DNA of 43,133 nt, taken from positions 1 to 43,133 of the forward strand of contig SKTZ01000041.1 in the NCBI GenBank assembly GCA_007122335.1, read 5' to 3'. Positions within the stretch are counted from its first letter, which is position 1; each line of letters opens with the position of its first letter. This document shows positions 1-8,198 of this stretch, piece after piece. The DNA is from Bacillota bacterium (lineage in GTDB: Bacteria; Bacillota; Halanaerobiia; B1SED10-174). A program made the position numbers and the translations under genes. The notes below the pieces were generated by a model. That model saw nothing but the letters and a program-made list of their open reading frames with translations. It had not been told where the DNA came from and made no database searches.

Positions 1-2055
1 CAGTTTATGGTTTCCTTTAATACACTGGCTCAGAAAGTAAAAAAGGTAGCGGGAGGAGATTACCAGTTTGAGCTCGTCCAGGGAAGCTACCGGGAATTTA
101 ACGACCTGGCGGGCAATATTAAGGTTATGTCGGAATCTATTAGAGCCAGGGAAAGGGCCCTGCGGGAGAGCCAGGACTGGTTGGGTACAACCCTGAACAG
201 TATCGGAGATGCGGTAATTGCCTGCGATGTCGGCGGCTATATTAAGCTGATGAATCCCGTAGCGGAAAAACTAACGGGCTGGTCAAATCAGGAAGCTAAA
301 AATCAACCCATGGAAAAAGTTTTTAATATTATTAATGAAAAAACTGGAGAAAAGATAGAAAACCCCATAAAAAGGGTTCTTTCTACCCAAAAAATAGTGG
401 GGATTGACCGGCTTACCATGCTTATTACCAAAGAGGGGCGCAGAATTCCCATTGATGACAGTGCTGCTCCGATAAAGGATGAGCAGGGAAATATTGAAGG
501 TGCTGTCCTTGTTTTCCGGGATGTAACCGAGCAGAAGGAAATGGAAGAAGCTCTGATGGAGAGTAAGAGCAAGATTGAGAAACTGCATGATGTGGCCATA
601 AAAATGGAGCGAAGTCAGGAAGAAAAAGAGGTTTACCACCTGACCGTGGAAGCCGCAGAGGAAATTCTAAACTTCAATATCTGCACCCTGGATATTGTTG
701 AAGATGGCTTTTTTGTTCCCAAGGCTACTTCTTCAGGAGTTCCCGTTGATGGTTCGGCAACCATGCCCTGTGACAGGGGACTGGGAGGCCAGACCTATAT
801 GGAAGGGAAAACAATCATGGTTGATGATATCCAGAAAGCTCCTGGGGCGACTCCCGTAAAATCAAAATACCGCTCTGCTATCAGTCTGCCCATTGGCGAC
901 CTGGGTATATTCCAGGTTATATCTGAAGAAGTGGCTGCTTTTGGCCAGGAGGACAAGGATCTTGCGGAACTTTTGATCTCGCACACGACAGAGGCCTTGA
1001 AAAGGATTAAATCTGAAAAAAAGATCCGCTATATCAGTTTTCACGATAACCTGACCAATCTCTATAACCGGGCTTATTTCGAAGAAGAGTTAAAGCGCCT
1101 CGATACCCAAAGACAGATGCCTCTGAGCATTGTTATCGGTGATGCTAACGGGTTGAAGCTTACCAACGATGTCTTTGGCCATCAGCAGGGGGATCGATTG
1201 CTGCAGGCCATTGCAAAGATTCTCAAGGAAACCTGCCGCAATGAGGATATAATTGCCCGCTGGGGGGGGGATGAATTTGCGATACTCCTTCCGGGAACTG
1301 ATAACGAGGAGGCTAAGAATATCTGTAGCAGGATCAAGCGGGCCTGCTGGGAAAGCGACCATTCTCCTATTCAACCGAGCATTTCTCTGGGCGTTGCCAG
1401 TAAAGAAGATATAAGAGAAGAAGTGGGCGAGGTTTTGAATAGGGCGGAGAACGAGATGTATGCCAACAAATTGACTGAAAGCCGGGATATCCGCAACTCC
1501 ATTATTGCTTCGCTACAAAGAGCCCTGGCCCACCATACCTACGAAGACGAAAAGCACGTTTCCCGGATAAGGGAACTGGTCCTTGCGATGGGACAGGAGT
1601 TAGATCTGGAAAAAGGAGAACTGGAAAAACTGGAACTCCTGGCGGACATCCACGATATTGGGAAAATTGCCATTCCCGAGGATATTTTAAAGAAAACCAC
1701 GGAACTAACCCGCAAAGAATGGGAGACAGTAAAAAGGCACCCGGAAATCGGCTTCCGGATTGCTGAATCTTCCCAGGAGTTTTCGGCCATTGCTGACCTG
1801 ATTTTAACTCACCACGAATGCTGGAACGGCGGGGGGTACCCCCAGGGACTCCAGGGTGAGGATATTCCTCTTCTCTCAAGGATACTGGCTATTGTTGAGG
1901 CCTACGAAGTAATGACCTGTGGCCGACCCCATAAAGAAGAAATGAGTTGTGAAGAGGCCCTGGCTGAATTGGAGAAAAACGCTGGTAGCCAGTTTGATCC
2001 AGAACTGGTGGAGATTTTCTGCGGGATAATAAGAAAGAGAAATGATAATAACTAA
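1..2055 (+). CDS. HAMP-PAS-GAF-GGDEF-HD-GYP cyclic-di-GMP signalling protein (5' partial)
   Basis: Sensor protein that probably both makes and degrades cyclic di-GMP. The frame is open from base 1, so the first ATG (position 7) is probably internal and an N-terminal membrane/sensor part lies upstream. Counting from that ATG: HAMP-like helices at about 1-50, a PAS domain at about 55-178, a GAF-like domain at about 195-335, GGDEF at about 340-495 and HD-GYP at about 500-680. The GGDEF active-site motif is intact (residues 420-424) and is preceded by RNED five residues earlier, which matches a product-inhibition I-site. The HD-GYP module has the HD pair (549-550) and HHECWNGGGYPQGL (602-615), so both catalytic modules look functional. 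Which activity dominates cannot be read from sequence. The next gene starts 30 bases downstream. Confidence 0.93.
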   Translation, partial: QFMVSFNTLAQKVKKVAGGDYQFELVQGSYREFNDLAGNIKVMSESIRARERALRESQDWLGTTLNSIGDAVIACDVGGYIKLMNPVAEKLTGWSNQEAKNQPMEKVFNIINEKTGEKIENPIKRVLSTQKIVGIDRLTMLITKEGRRIPIDDSAAPIKDEQGNIEGAVLVFRDVTEQKEMEEALMESKSKIEKLHDVAIKMERSQEEKEVYHLTVEAAEEILNFNICTLDIVEDGFFVPKATSSGVPVDGSATMPCDRGLGGQTYMEGKTIMVDDIQKAPGATPVKSKYRSAISLPIGDLGIFQVISEEVAAFGQEDKDLAELLISHTTEALKRIKSEKKIRYISFHDNLTNLYNRAYFEEELKRLDTQRQMPLSIVIGDANGLKLTNDVFGHQQGDRLLQAIAKILKETCRNEDIIARWGGDEFAILLPGTDNEEAKNICSRIKRACWESDHSPIQPSISLGVASKEDIREEVGEVLNRAENEMYANKLTESRDIRNSIIASLQRALAHHTYEDEKHVSRIRELVLAMGQELDLEKGELEKLELLADIHDIGKIAIPEDILKKTTELTRKEWETVKRHPEIGFRIAESSQEFSAIADLILTHHECWNGGGYPQGLQGEDIPLLSRILAIVEAYEVMTCGRPHKEEMSCEEALAELEKNAGSQFDPELVEIFCGIIRKRNDNN

Positions 2056-2085
2056 AAACCCGGGTCAAGAGAAAGGAGCATTTTT

Positions 2086-2610
2086 GTGGCTCGAATTAAA
2101 ATGGTGGAAGCGGAAGAAGCCCGGGGAGAACTTTCCCGGATATATGAAAAATTTGGCGGGAAACTCCCCAACATTTTAAAAATCCATTCCCTGCATCCCC
2201 GGTCTTTAATAGCCCACCTGGATTATTACCGGGCAATTATGTTTGGAAGTTCTCCTCTTTCCAGAAAACTCCGGGAGATGATTGCCACAGTTGTTTCGGC
2301 AGAAAATTCCTGCCATTACTGAGTGGAACACCACGGAGCGGCGCTCCAAAAGCTGGTAGACGATAGCCAACTGGTGGAAAAAATTAAAAAAGATTATCGG
2401 GTTGCTGAACTTTCGGAAAAAACCCGGGAAGTTCTTGATTTTTCCTGTAAACTTACCCATCAGCCAGCGGAAGTTAAGGACGGGGATATTGCCCGGTTAA
2501 AGGAGCTCGGTTTTTCCGACCGGGAAATACTCGATATTTGTCAGGTGACAGCCTACTTTAATTTTGTGAACCGGATGGCCGATGCGCTGGGAATTGAATT
2601 GGAAGAATAA
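2086..2610 (+). CDS. AhpD/carboxymuconolactone-decarboxylase-like selenoprotein
   Basis: The reading frame crosses an in-frame TGA (2320-2322) and continues with strong family similarity on both sides, giving 174 residues with selenocysteine at position 79. The local motif is NSCHY-U-VEHHGAAL. AhpD-like peroxidase-related proteins have a CxxC followed by HH at this point, so TGA stands for the second redox cysteine (CxxU). The start is GTG 2086, with AAAGGAG about 7 bases upstream. The protein is expected to be an all-helical thiol/selenol peroxidase or disulfide reductase, probably cytoplasmic; no substrate can be assigned. A hairpin follows the TGA at the usual bacterial SECIS distance. A nonsense mutation is unlikely because the codon falls exactly on a catalytic cysteine and the frame stays open and conserved for 95 more codons. 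Confidence 0.85.
2331..2356 (+). promoter_or_regulatory. Candidate bacterial SECIS element for the AhpD-like selenoprotein
   Basis: Immediately after the TGA at 2320-2322, GGAGC (2335-2339) pairs with GCTCC (2343-2347) around a GGC loop. An outer CCA/TGG pairing (2331-2333 with 2354-2356) may extend it. The loop G lies about 17 bases after the TGA, as known bacterial SECIS hairpins require. Folding was done by eye. Confidence 0.55.
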
Positions 2611-2615
2611 AACCC

Positions 2616-2643
2616 TTGTTTTCTACAGAATTAATGGTATAAT
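2616..2643 (+). promoter_or_regulatory. Sigma-A-type promoter for the riboflavin operon
   Basis: TTGTTT (2616-2621), a 16-base spacer and TATAAT (2638-2643) lie just upstream of the FMN riboswitch. A 9-bp inverted repeat, CCTTGTTTT (2614-2622) and AAAACAAGG (2645-2653), brackets the promoter; it could be an operator or a hairpin ending the upstream transcript. Confidence 0.6.
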
Positions 2644-2669
2644 AAAAACAAGGAAAATTGAATATGGTA

Positions 2670-2801
2670 GTCTTCGGGGCCAGGTGAGAGGTTAATCCTC
2701 AATTCCTGACCGGCGGTGATTTTAAAAGCCCGCGAGCTCCTGCTTGGAGTTGATCTGGTGCAAATCCAGAGCCGACAGTATAGTCTGGAAGGGAGAAGAC
2801 A
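2670..2801 (+). ncRNA. FMN riboswitch (RFN element)
   Basis: The conserved RFN blocks appear in order: CTTCGGGGC near 2672, GACCGGCGGTGAT near 2708, AAAGCCCGCGAGC near 2724, TGATCTGGTGCAAATCCAG, AGCCGACAGTATAGTCTGGA, and the closing GGGAGAAGAC near 2791 that pairs with GTCTTC at the 5' end. It stands directly ahead of the riboflavin genes and is followed by a terminator, so FMN is expected to switch off transcription of ribD-ribE-ribBA-ribH. Confidence 0.95.
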
Positions 2802-2849
2802 ATTCTTTATTCAGCACTGCTGGATAAATGGTGAGTTTAAACTTTTGAG

Positions 2850-2878
2850 CCCCGAATTTATTCGGGGTTTTCTTTTTG
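2850..2878 (+). terminator. Riboswitch-controlled intrinsic terminator
   Basis: CCCCGAA (2850-2856), loop TTTA, TTCGGGG (2861-2867) and a T-rich tail form a classic intrinsic terminator between the FMN aptamer and ribD. It is the likely expression platform. Confidence 0.88.
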
Positions 2879-2916
2879 GAAAAAACACACTGGAGGTGGA
2901 TATAATCGAAATATAT

Positions 2917-3954
2917 ATGCAGAGGGCACTTGAGCTGGCCCGAAGAGGAAAGGGAGCTGCTGCTCCAAATCCCCTGGTTGGAGCGGTGATGGTAAAAGAT
3001 GGGAAAATTTTAGCAGAGGGATGGCACGGGAAATACGGGGGGGCTCATGCTGAAGTTGAAGCCATAAATAAGGCAGGGGAATGTGACGGAGCTACTTTAT
3101 ATGTCAACCTGGAACCCTGTTCTCATTACGGAAAAACCCCTCCCTGTACCGAAAAAATTATAACAGCGGGCATCAAAAAGGTTGTCTGTGCCATGGTGGA
3201 TCCCAATCCCAAGGTGGCCGGCAGGGGTATTGCTCGTCTCCGGGCTAAAGGGATTGAGGTCGAAGTGGGGCTGATGGAAAAAGAGGCCCGCCAGCTGAAT
3301 GAAGTTTTCTGCAAGTATATTGAAGAGGGCCAACCCTTTGTCGCTCTTAAACTTGCTTTAAGCCTTGATGGTAAAATAGCTGCCGCCGATGGCTCGGCCA
3401 GCTGGATTACCGGGGAGAAGGCAAGAGAAAAAGTCCATAAACTACGGGAAAACTATCAGGCGATTATGGCTGGAAGCGGAACAATTCTTGCAGATGATCC
3501 CCGTTTAAACTGCAGGCTTGATAACTGCACTTACCAGCCAATAAAAATAATTCTCGACCGAAGGGGCCGGGTGCCCGGGGAAAGAAAAATCTGGGAACAG
3601 GGGGAAACCTGGCTTGTTTCGCAGGGGGAGGGTTTTCGCCCGGAAAAACCCCACCGCCTGGTTGAAGTGGATCAAAACGCAGGTCCAGAAGAGATTCTTA
3701 ATCACCTGGGCGAACTGGGCATAAGCGGCATCCTCCTGGAAGGAGGAGCCCGGCTTGCGGCAGAGTTTATTTCCCGGGGGCTGGTGGACAAATACTTTTT
3801 GTTTTTTGCTCCCAAGCTTCTCGGAGGCAGGGGTAAGGGTTTTACAGAAAATCTGGCGCTGGATACAATAAACGATGCCCTGGTTTTAAATCTATCTGAA
3901 GTTCAGGTTTTTGGAGAAGATTTACTGGGGGTTTACTACCCCGAGGAGGGTTAA
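2917..3954 (+). CDS. ribD: Bifunctional riboflavin biosynthesis deaminase/reductase RibD
   Basis: Catalyses deamination and then side-chain reduction of the pyrimidine intermediate of riboflavin synthesis. The N-terminal cytidine-deaminase-like domain has the zinc motifs HAEVEAI and PCSHYGKTPPCTEKI. The C-terminal reductase domain has KLALSLDGKIAA and ends near LLGVYYPEEG. From ATG 2917 it is 345 residues, close to the family norm of about 360. The start is uncertain: the only good ribosome-binding site, GGAGGTG at 2892-2898, is 18 bases before this ATG. The in-frame ATC 2905 would be well placed and would restore the few residues that normally precede this point. Longer frames running back into the riboswitch are artefacts. 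First gene of the rib operon; ribE starts one base after its stop codon. Confidence 0.95.
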   Translation: MQRALELARRGKGAAAPNPLVGAVMVKDGKILAEGWHGKYGGAHAEVEAINKAGECDGATLYVNLEPCSHYGKTPPCTEKIITAGIKKVVCAMVDPNPKVAGRGIARLRAKGIEVEVGLMEKEARQLNEVFCKYIEEGQPFVALKLALSLDGKIAAADGSASWITGEKAREKVHKLRENYQAIMAGSGTILADDPRLNCRLDNCTYQPIKIILDRRGRVPGERKIWEQGETWLVSQGEGFRPEKPHRLVEVDQNAGPEEILNHLGELGISGILLEGGARLAAEFISRGLVDKYFLFFAPKLLGGRGKGFTENLALDTINDALVLNLSEVQVFGEDLLGVYYPEEG

Positions 3955-3955
3955 A

Positions 3956-4591
3956 ATGTTTACAGGGATTATTGAGGAAACGGGAATATTGAGAGATATC
4001 AAAAAGAAAGAGGATTACCTCCGCCTGAAAATTCAGGCGGAGAGGGTGCTGGAGGAAACGAAAATTGGCGACAGCATTGCTCTTAATGGTGTTTGTTTAA
4101 CAGTTACCAATCTGGAAGAGAATGCATTTTTTGCAGACGTAATGCCCGCGACCTTTAACCGAACAAACCTTTCCCGGTTAAACCGGGGAGAAAAATTAAA
4201 CCTGGAGAGGGCATTAAGTTTAAAATCCCGCCTGGGCGGCCATATTGTCCAGGGACATGTTGATGAGGTAGGAATAGTAAAAAAAGTTGAGAGAAAAGGG
4301 AATGCCTGGGAAATTCATATTGGTTGTTCCTGGGAATTTTTAACCAATACTGTTGAGCGGGGCTCTGTTGCTGTTGACGGGATCAGCCTGACCGTTGCGG
4401 AACTGGGGGAAAATTATTTTATGGTAGGTATAATTCCCCATACCCTGGCCAGCACAACTCTCAACGGAGTCCGTTCCGGCCAACGGGTTAACCTGGAGGG
4501 CGATATTCTTGCCCGTTACGTGCAGCGGTTTTTGGAAAGGACAGAAAATAAAGATCTGCAGCTGGAAGACCTTATAGAACAGGATTTTTAA
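3956..4591 (+). CDS. ribE: Riboflavin synthase alpha chain
   Basis: Last step of riboflavin synthesis: dismutation of two lumazine molecules into riboflavin and the pyrimidine intermediate. At 211 residues it has the usual length, with two repeated lumazine-binding barrels (about 1-97 and 98-200). It begins with the family signature MFTGIIEETG and contains NGVCLTV in the first half and the matching VDGISLTV in the second, plus GHIVQGHVD at the domain junction. Start ATG 3956 has GAGGAGGG directly upstream, one base after the ribD stop, consistent with translational coupling. Called ribE (ribC in some nomenclatures). Confidence 0.96.
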   Translation: MFTGIIEETGILRDIKKKEDYLRLKIQAERVLEETKIGDSIALNGVCLTVTNLEENAFFADVMPATFNRTNLSRLNRGEKLNLERALSLKSRLGGHIVQGHVDEVGIVKKVERKGNAWEIHIGCSWEFLTNTVERGSVAVDGISLTVAELGENYFMVGIIPHTLASTTLNGVRSGQRVNLEGDILARYVQRFLERTENKDLQLEDLIEQDF

Positions 4592-4607
4592 AGGAGGGAA
4601 ATGATAG

Positions 4608-5828
4608 ATGCTGGTAAGTATAGAAGAAGGTATCGAAGAAATCAAAAAAGGTAAGATGCTGGTTGTTATTGACGATGAAGACCGGGAGAATGAAGGAGAC
4701 CTGGTCATGGCGGGGGATATGGTAACCCCTGCAACCATAAATTTTATGGCAACCTACGGCAGGGGAATGATCTGTGCTCCCCTGACTTCGGACCGGGCCC
4801 GTGAGCTAAACCTGGAATTGATGACGGCCCAGAACACGGAAAACATGAATACTGCCTTTACGGTGACAGTTGATGCCCGGGAGGGAACGACAACCGGAAT
4901 TTCAGCCTTCGACAGGGCTAAAACAATAAAGACCCTGGTTAACCCGGACACCGTTCCCGGGGACCTGGCCCGCCCCGGCCATATTTTTCCCCTGATTGCA
5001 AAAGAAGGTGGGGTGCTGAAAAGGGCCGGGCACACGGAAGCTGCTGTGGACCTGGCCAGGCTCGCTGAAAGAGCTCCTGTAGGTGTTATCTGTGAGATAA
5101 TGAACCCTGATGGAACCATGGCCCGCTTGCCCCAGCTGGAAGAATTCTGTGCTGAACACAGCTTAAAAATGATAACAATTGCCGGCCTGATTGAATATCT
5201 CAGGCGGCGGAAAAAGCTGGTGGAAAAAGAAGCGGAAGCCAAATTACCAACAGCTTTTGGAGAATTCAGGGCAATAGCTTACCGGGAGATTTATAGCGAA
5301 CAAACTCACCTGGCCCTGGTTTACGGGGATATAGAGGAGGAGATGCTGGTCCGGGTTCATTCGGAGTGTTTGACCGGTGATGTGTTTACCTCCCAGCGTT
5401 GTGATTGTCAGAACCAGCTGCATAAAGCCCTGGAAATGATAGCCGATGCCGGAGCAGGAATCTTACTTTACATGCGCCAGGAAGGACGGGGGATCGGCCT
5501 GGCCAACAAAATTAAGGCCTATAACCTCCAGGATCAGGGACTGGATACCGTTGAGGCCAATATAAAGCTGGGGTTTAAACCAGACCTCCGGGATTATGGT
5601 GCTGGAGCCCAGATCTTAAAAGATCTGGGAGTGGAAAAACTAAAACTGATAACCAATAATCCCAAGAAAATTGTAGGATTGAAAGGTTATGGCCTCTCCA
5701 TTACGGAAAGGGTTCCCATTGCAATTGCACCTGGCAAAAATAATCTTTGCTACCTGGAAACCAAGGCTCAAAAAATGGGCCACCTATTACAGGGATTAAC
5801 AGGAGGGAAAACTAATGAAAATTTATGA
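4608..5828 (+). CDS. ribBA: Bifunctional DHBP synthase / GTP cyclohydrolase II
   Basis: Supplies both precursors of the riboflavin pathway from ribulose 5-phosphate and GTP. It has 406 residues. The N-terminal DHBP synthase half (about 1-200) has [12 protein letters not shown] and [13 protein letters not shown]. The C-terminal GTP cyclohydrolase II half (about 205-400) has the zinc-binding cysteines in [16 protein letters not shown] and the motif [13 protein letters not shown]. Start ATG 4608 has AAGGAGGG about 9 bases upstream. Its 3' end overlaps ribH by 14 bases. Confidence 0.97.
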   Translation: MLVSIEEGIEEIKKGKMLVVIDDEDRENEGDLVMAGDMVTPATINFMATYGRGMICAPLTSDRARELNLELMTAQNTENMNTAFTVTVDAREGTTTGISAFDRAKTIKTLVNPDTVPGDLARPGHIFPLIAKEGGVLKRAGHTEAAVDLARLAERAPVGVICEIMNPDGTMARLPQLEEFCAEHSLKMITIAGLIEYLRRRKKLVEKEAEAKLPTAFGEFRAIAYREIYSEQTHLALVYGDIEEEMLVRVHSECLTGDVFTSQRCDCQNQLHKALEMIADAGAGILLYMRQEGRGIGLANKIKAYNLQDQGLDTVEANIKLGFKPDLRDYGAGAQILKDLGVEKLKLITNNPKKIVGLKGYGLSITERVPIAIAPGKNNLCYLETKAQKMGHLLQGLTGGKTNENL

Positions 5829-6276
5829 AGGACATTTAAAAGGCGAGGGCCTAAAGGTAGGGATAGTGGTCAGCAGGTTTAACGAGTTTTTTTCCAGCAA
5901 GCTTTTAAGTGGTGCCCTTGATTCTCTGAAAAGACACGGAGTCGAAGAAGAAAATATCCAGGTCTGCTGGGTTCCCGGGGGATTTGAAATTCCCCTGGCG
6001 GCTCAAACCATGGCGGCTAAAAAAGAAATCCAGGGGGTTATCTGCCTGGGAGCAATTATCAGGGGAAATACTCCCCACTTTGAATATGTAAGCAACGAGG
6101 TTGCCAAGGGAGTTGCCCGGGTTGGCCTTGATTCGGGCAAACCGGTTATCTTCGGGGTTATTACAACGGATTCCATTGAGCAGGCAATCGAAAGATCCGG
6201 CAGTAAAGCCGGAAATAAAGGCTGGGAGGCCGCAGTTACCGCCCTGGAAATGATTAATTTAAAAAAGGAATTTTAA
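5815..6276 (+). CDS. ribH: 6,7-dimethyl-8-ribityllumazine synthase
   Basis: Condenses the pyrimidine intermediate with DHBP to give lumazine, the substrate of riboflavin synthase. It has 153 residues, the usual length, with the family blocks [27 protein letters not shown] and [14 protein letters not shown] (His of the active site). ATG 5815 lies inside the end of ribBA with AGGAGGG about 6 bases upstream. Last gene of the operon, followed by a terminator. Confidence 0.96.
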   Translation: MKIYEGHLKGEGLKVGIVVSRFNEFFSSKLLSGALDSLKRHGVEEENIQVCWVPGGFEIPLAAQTMAAKKEIQGVICLGAIIRGNTPHFEYVSNEVAKGVARVGLDSGKPVIFGVITTDSIEQAIERSGSKAGNKGWEAAVTALEMINLKKEF

Positions 6277-6284
6277 CCAATAGT

Positions 6285-6313
6285 CCTCCGCATAAAGCGG
6301 GGGGTTTTTTTTT
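6285..6313 (+). terminator. Terminator of the rib operon
   Basis: CCTCCGC (6285-6291), loop ATAAA, GCGGGGG (6297-6303) and a run of nine T: a strong intrinsic terminator 8 bases after the ribH stop. Confidence 0.92.
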
Positions 6314-6414
6314 ATAGACCCAACGAGAAAATATTTTTATCCGGAAACTAGAATTTGGAAGGATTTTTTACTCGATTGGTTAAGTTTTTAAGTAATTATA
6401 CTGGAGGTGATCAT

Positions 6415-7275
6415 GTGGGCCTGGAAAACTTGGCAGATGTTCAGTTAAGGATTGGCAGTCTTTACGATTCCTTGAAACCTGCAGAAAAAAAGGTAGCCGA
6501 TTTTATCCTTAAAAACGCTTCCCAGGTAATTCGTTTTTCGATAACCCGGGTTGCAGAAGAGGCAGGGGTAAGTGAAGCCACCGTAGTAAAATTCTGTCAG
6601 CGCCTGGGCTATTCGGGCTACCAGGAATTAAAAATAACCCTGGCTCAGAACCGGAATGAAGCCGAGGTTGAAGAAATTTACGATGAAATAGGGCAGGAAG
6701 ATGATTCCCGGACGATAATTAATAAAATTTTCCAGCTTTATGAAGGTTCTTTTGCTGATACTAAAAAGCTTTTTACAGGGGCCGACCTGGAAAAATTCGC
6801 CCAGCTTATAAAAAAAGCCCGCCGGATTTATTTTTTCGGTTATGGAGCTTCGGGAATTGTGGCCCTCGATGCGGAGCAGAAATTTAATAGGATAAATTTC
6901 TTTTCCCGGGCCCTCGTGGAAAGCCATTCTCAACAGACTACTGCAGCCCTTCTTGGTCCGCAGGACCTGGTGGTGGCCTTCTCCCATTCGGGCCGGACCA
7001 GGGATTTAATTAAGTCCCTGGAAATTGTCCGGGACAATGGGACTCCCATAATTGCAATTACCTCTAACCTGAGGACACCCGTAGCGGAGATGGCAGACGA
7101 GGTTATTCTTTTTGCTTCCCGGGAAACCCCTTTCCGGGGCAGTGCAATGACCTCCAGGATGGCTCAACTTGCTGCAGTTGATATCCTGTTTCTGGCTGTA
7201 GCGACTTCGGATTTTGAAAAAACAACATCTTCCCTGCATAAAACCCGGGTGGTTATGAGCAGGACCAAGACTTAA
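6415..7275 (+). CDS. RpiR/MurR-family transcriptional regulator with SIS domain
   Basis: Probable sugar-phosphate-responsive regulator of the salvage cluster it heads. It has 286 residues. The N-terminal helix-turn-helix (about 1-80) includes ITRVAEEAGVSEATVVKFCQ; the C-terminal SIS phosphosugar-binding domain (about 110-270) includes YFFGYGASGIVALDAEQKF and AFSHSGRTRDLIKSL. The start is GTG 6415 because GGAGGTG (6403-6409) is correctly spaced; an in-frame ATG at 6355 has no such site and would add 20 residues not typical of the family. The neighbour murQ suggests a MurR-like role with MurNAc-6-phosphate as effector, but that ligand is inferred. No clear promoter or operator could be identified upstream. 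Confidence 0.9.
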   Translation: MGLENLADVQLRIGSLYDSLKPAEKKVADFILKNASQVIRFSITRVAEEAGVSEATVVKFCQRLGYSGYQELKITLAQNRNEAEVEEIYDEIGQEDDSRTIINKIFQLYEGSFADTKKLFTGADLEKFAQLIKKARRIYFFGYGASGIVALDAEQKFNRINFFSRALVESHSQQTTAALLGPQDLVVAFSHSGRTRDLIKSLEIVRDNGTPIIAITSNLRTPVAEMADEVILFASRETPFRGSAMTSRMAQLAAVDILFLAVATSDFEKTTSSLHKTRVVMSRTKT

Positions 7276-7287
7276 AGGAGGTTGACT

Positions 7288-8187
7288 ATGAGTAAAGAAA
7301 ACAGGGATATTCCTACAACTGAAAACCGCAATCCCCACAGCCTGAATCTGGACCAGATGGAAACAAGGGAAATTGTGGACCTGATAAATAGAGAGAATTC
7401 CCGGGTCCCTTCGGCCGTAGCCGGGGAAGCTGAAAAAATTGCCCGGGCCGTGGACCTGATTTACGAAAGGATGCTCAGGGAGGGAAGACTTTTTTATGTT
7501 GGAGCGGGCACCAGTGGCAGACTGGGTGTTCTGGATGCAGTTGAATGCATTCCGACTTTCAACATTGAAGAGGGACGCCTTGTGGCAATCATTGCGGGAG
7601 GCCCGGAAGCCATGTTTGTTTCACAGGAGAACGTGGAGGATAACCGGGAACTAGGCAAAAGTGAACTGGAAAAATACGCTTTAACAGAAGTAGATTCTGT
7701 GCTGGGTATTGCCGCTTCCGGAAGAACTCCTTTTGTCCTGGGAGCCCTGGAATACGCCCGGGAAATAGGTTCTCTTACCATTGGCCTGGCCTGTAATAAA
7801 GGAGTGCCTATCGAAGAGGAAGTTGAACTTGCCATAACTCCCCTGGTTGGGCCTGAAGTTTTAACCGGTTCCACCCGGATGAAGGCCGGAACAGCCCAGA
7901 AGCTTGTTTTAAATACCATTTCGACAACCCTGATGGTCCGGCTCGGGAAGGCTTACTCCAACCTGATGGTGGATTTAAAGCCCAGCAACGAAAAACTCCG
8001 GGAAAGGGCTTTCCGGATTTTTATAGAAATAACCGGGACCGAGGAACAAAAAGCAAGGGAAACCCTGGAAAAAGCGGACTATCACCTGAAAGAAGCGATA
8101 GTAATGCTGGAAAAAGATGTGGATTCCACCGAGGCAAAAAGACTCCTTGCCGAGAAAAAAGGAATTTTGCGGGAAGTAATAGGATAG
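7288..8187 (+). CDS. murQ: N-acetylmuramic acid 6-phosphate etherase
   Basis: Cleaves the lactyl ether of MurNAc-6-phosphate, giving GlcNAc-6-phosphate and D-lactate in the cytoplasm. It has 299 residues, the normal length, with a SIS-domain core. Family blocks include TENRNPHSLNLDQM, FYVGAGTSGRLGVLDAVEC, GIAASGRTPFVLGAL and GPEVLTGSTRMKAGTAQK. Start ATG 7288 was chosen over TTG 7282 because AAAGGAGG ends at 7281. Its product feeds nagA and nagB further along the same strand; the D-lactate could be used by the dehydrogenase at 17173. Confidence 0.96.
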   Translation: MSKENRDIPTTENRNPHSLNLDQMETREIVDLINRENSRVPSAVAGEAEKIARAVDLIYERMLREGRLFYVGAGTSGRLGVLDAVECIPTFNIEEGRLVAIIAGGPEAMFVSQENVEDNRELGKSELEKYALTEVDSVLGIAASGRTPFVLGALEYAREIGSLTIGLACNKGVPIEEEVELAITPLVGPEVLTGSTRMKAGTAQKLVLNTISTTLMVRLGKAYSNLMVDLKPSNEKLRERAFRIFIEITGTEEQKARETLEKADYHLKEAIVMLEKDVDSTEAKRLLAEKKGILREVIG

Positions 8188-8198
8188 GAGAGGTTAAA

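Noticed and set aside
2716-2916. RibD start at GTG 2716
   Set aside because: This stretch is the FMN riboswitch and its terminator; the translated residues have no similarity to RibD.
6377-6401. TTGGTT and TATACT as a promoter for the murR-like gene
   Set aside because: The spacing is only about 13-15 bases and the transcript would start within the ribosome-binding site.
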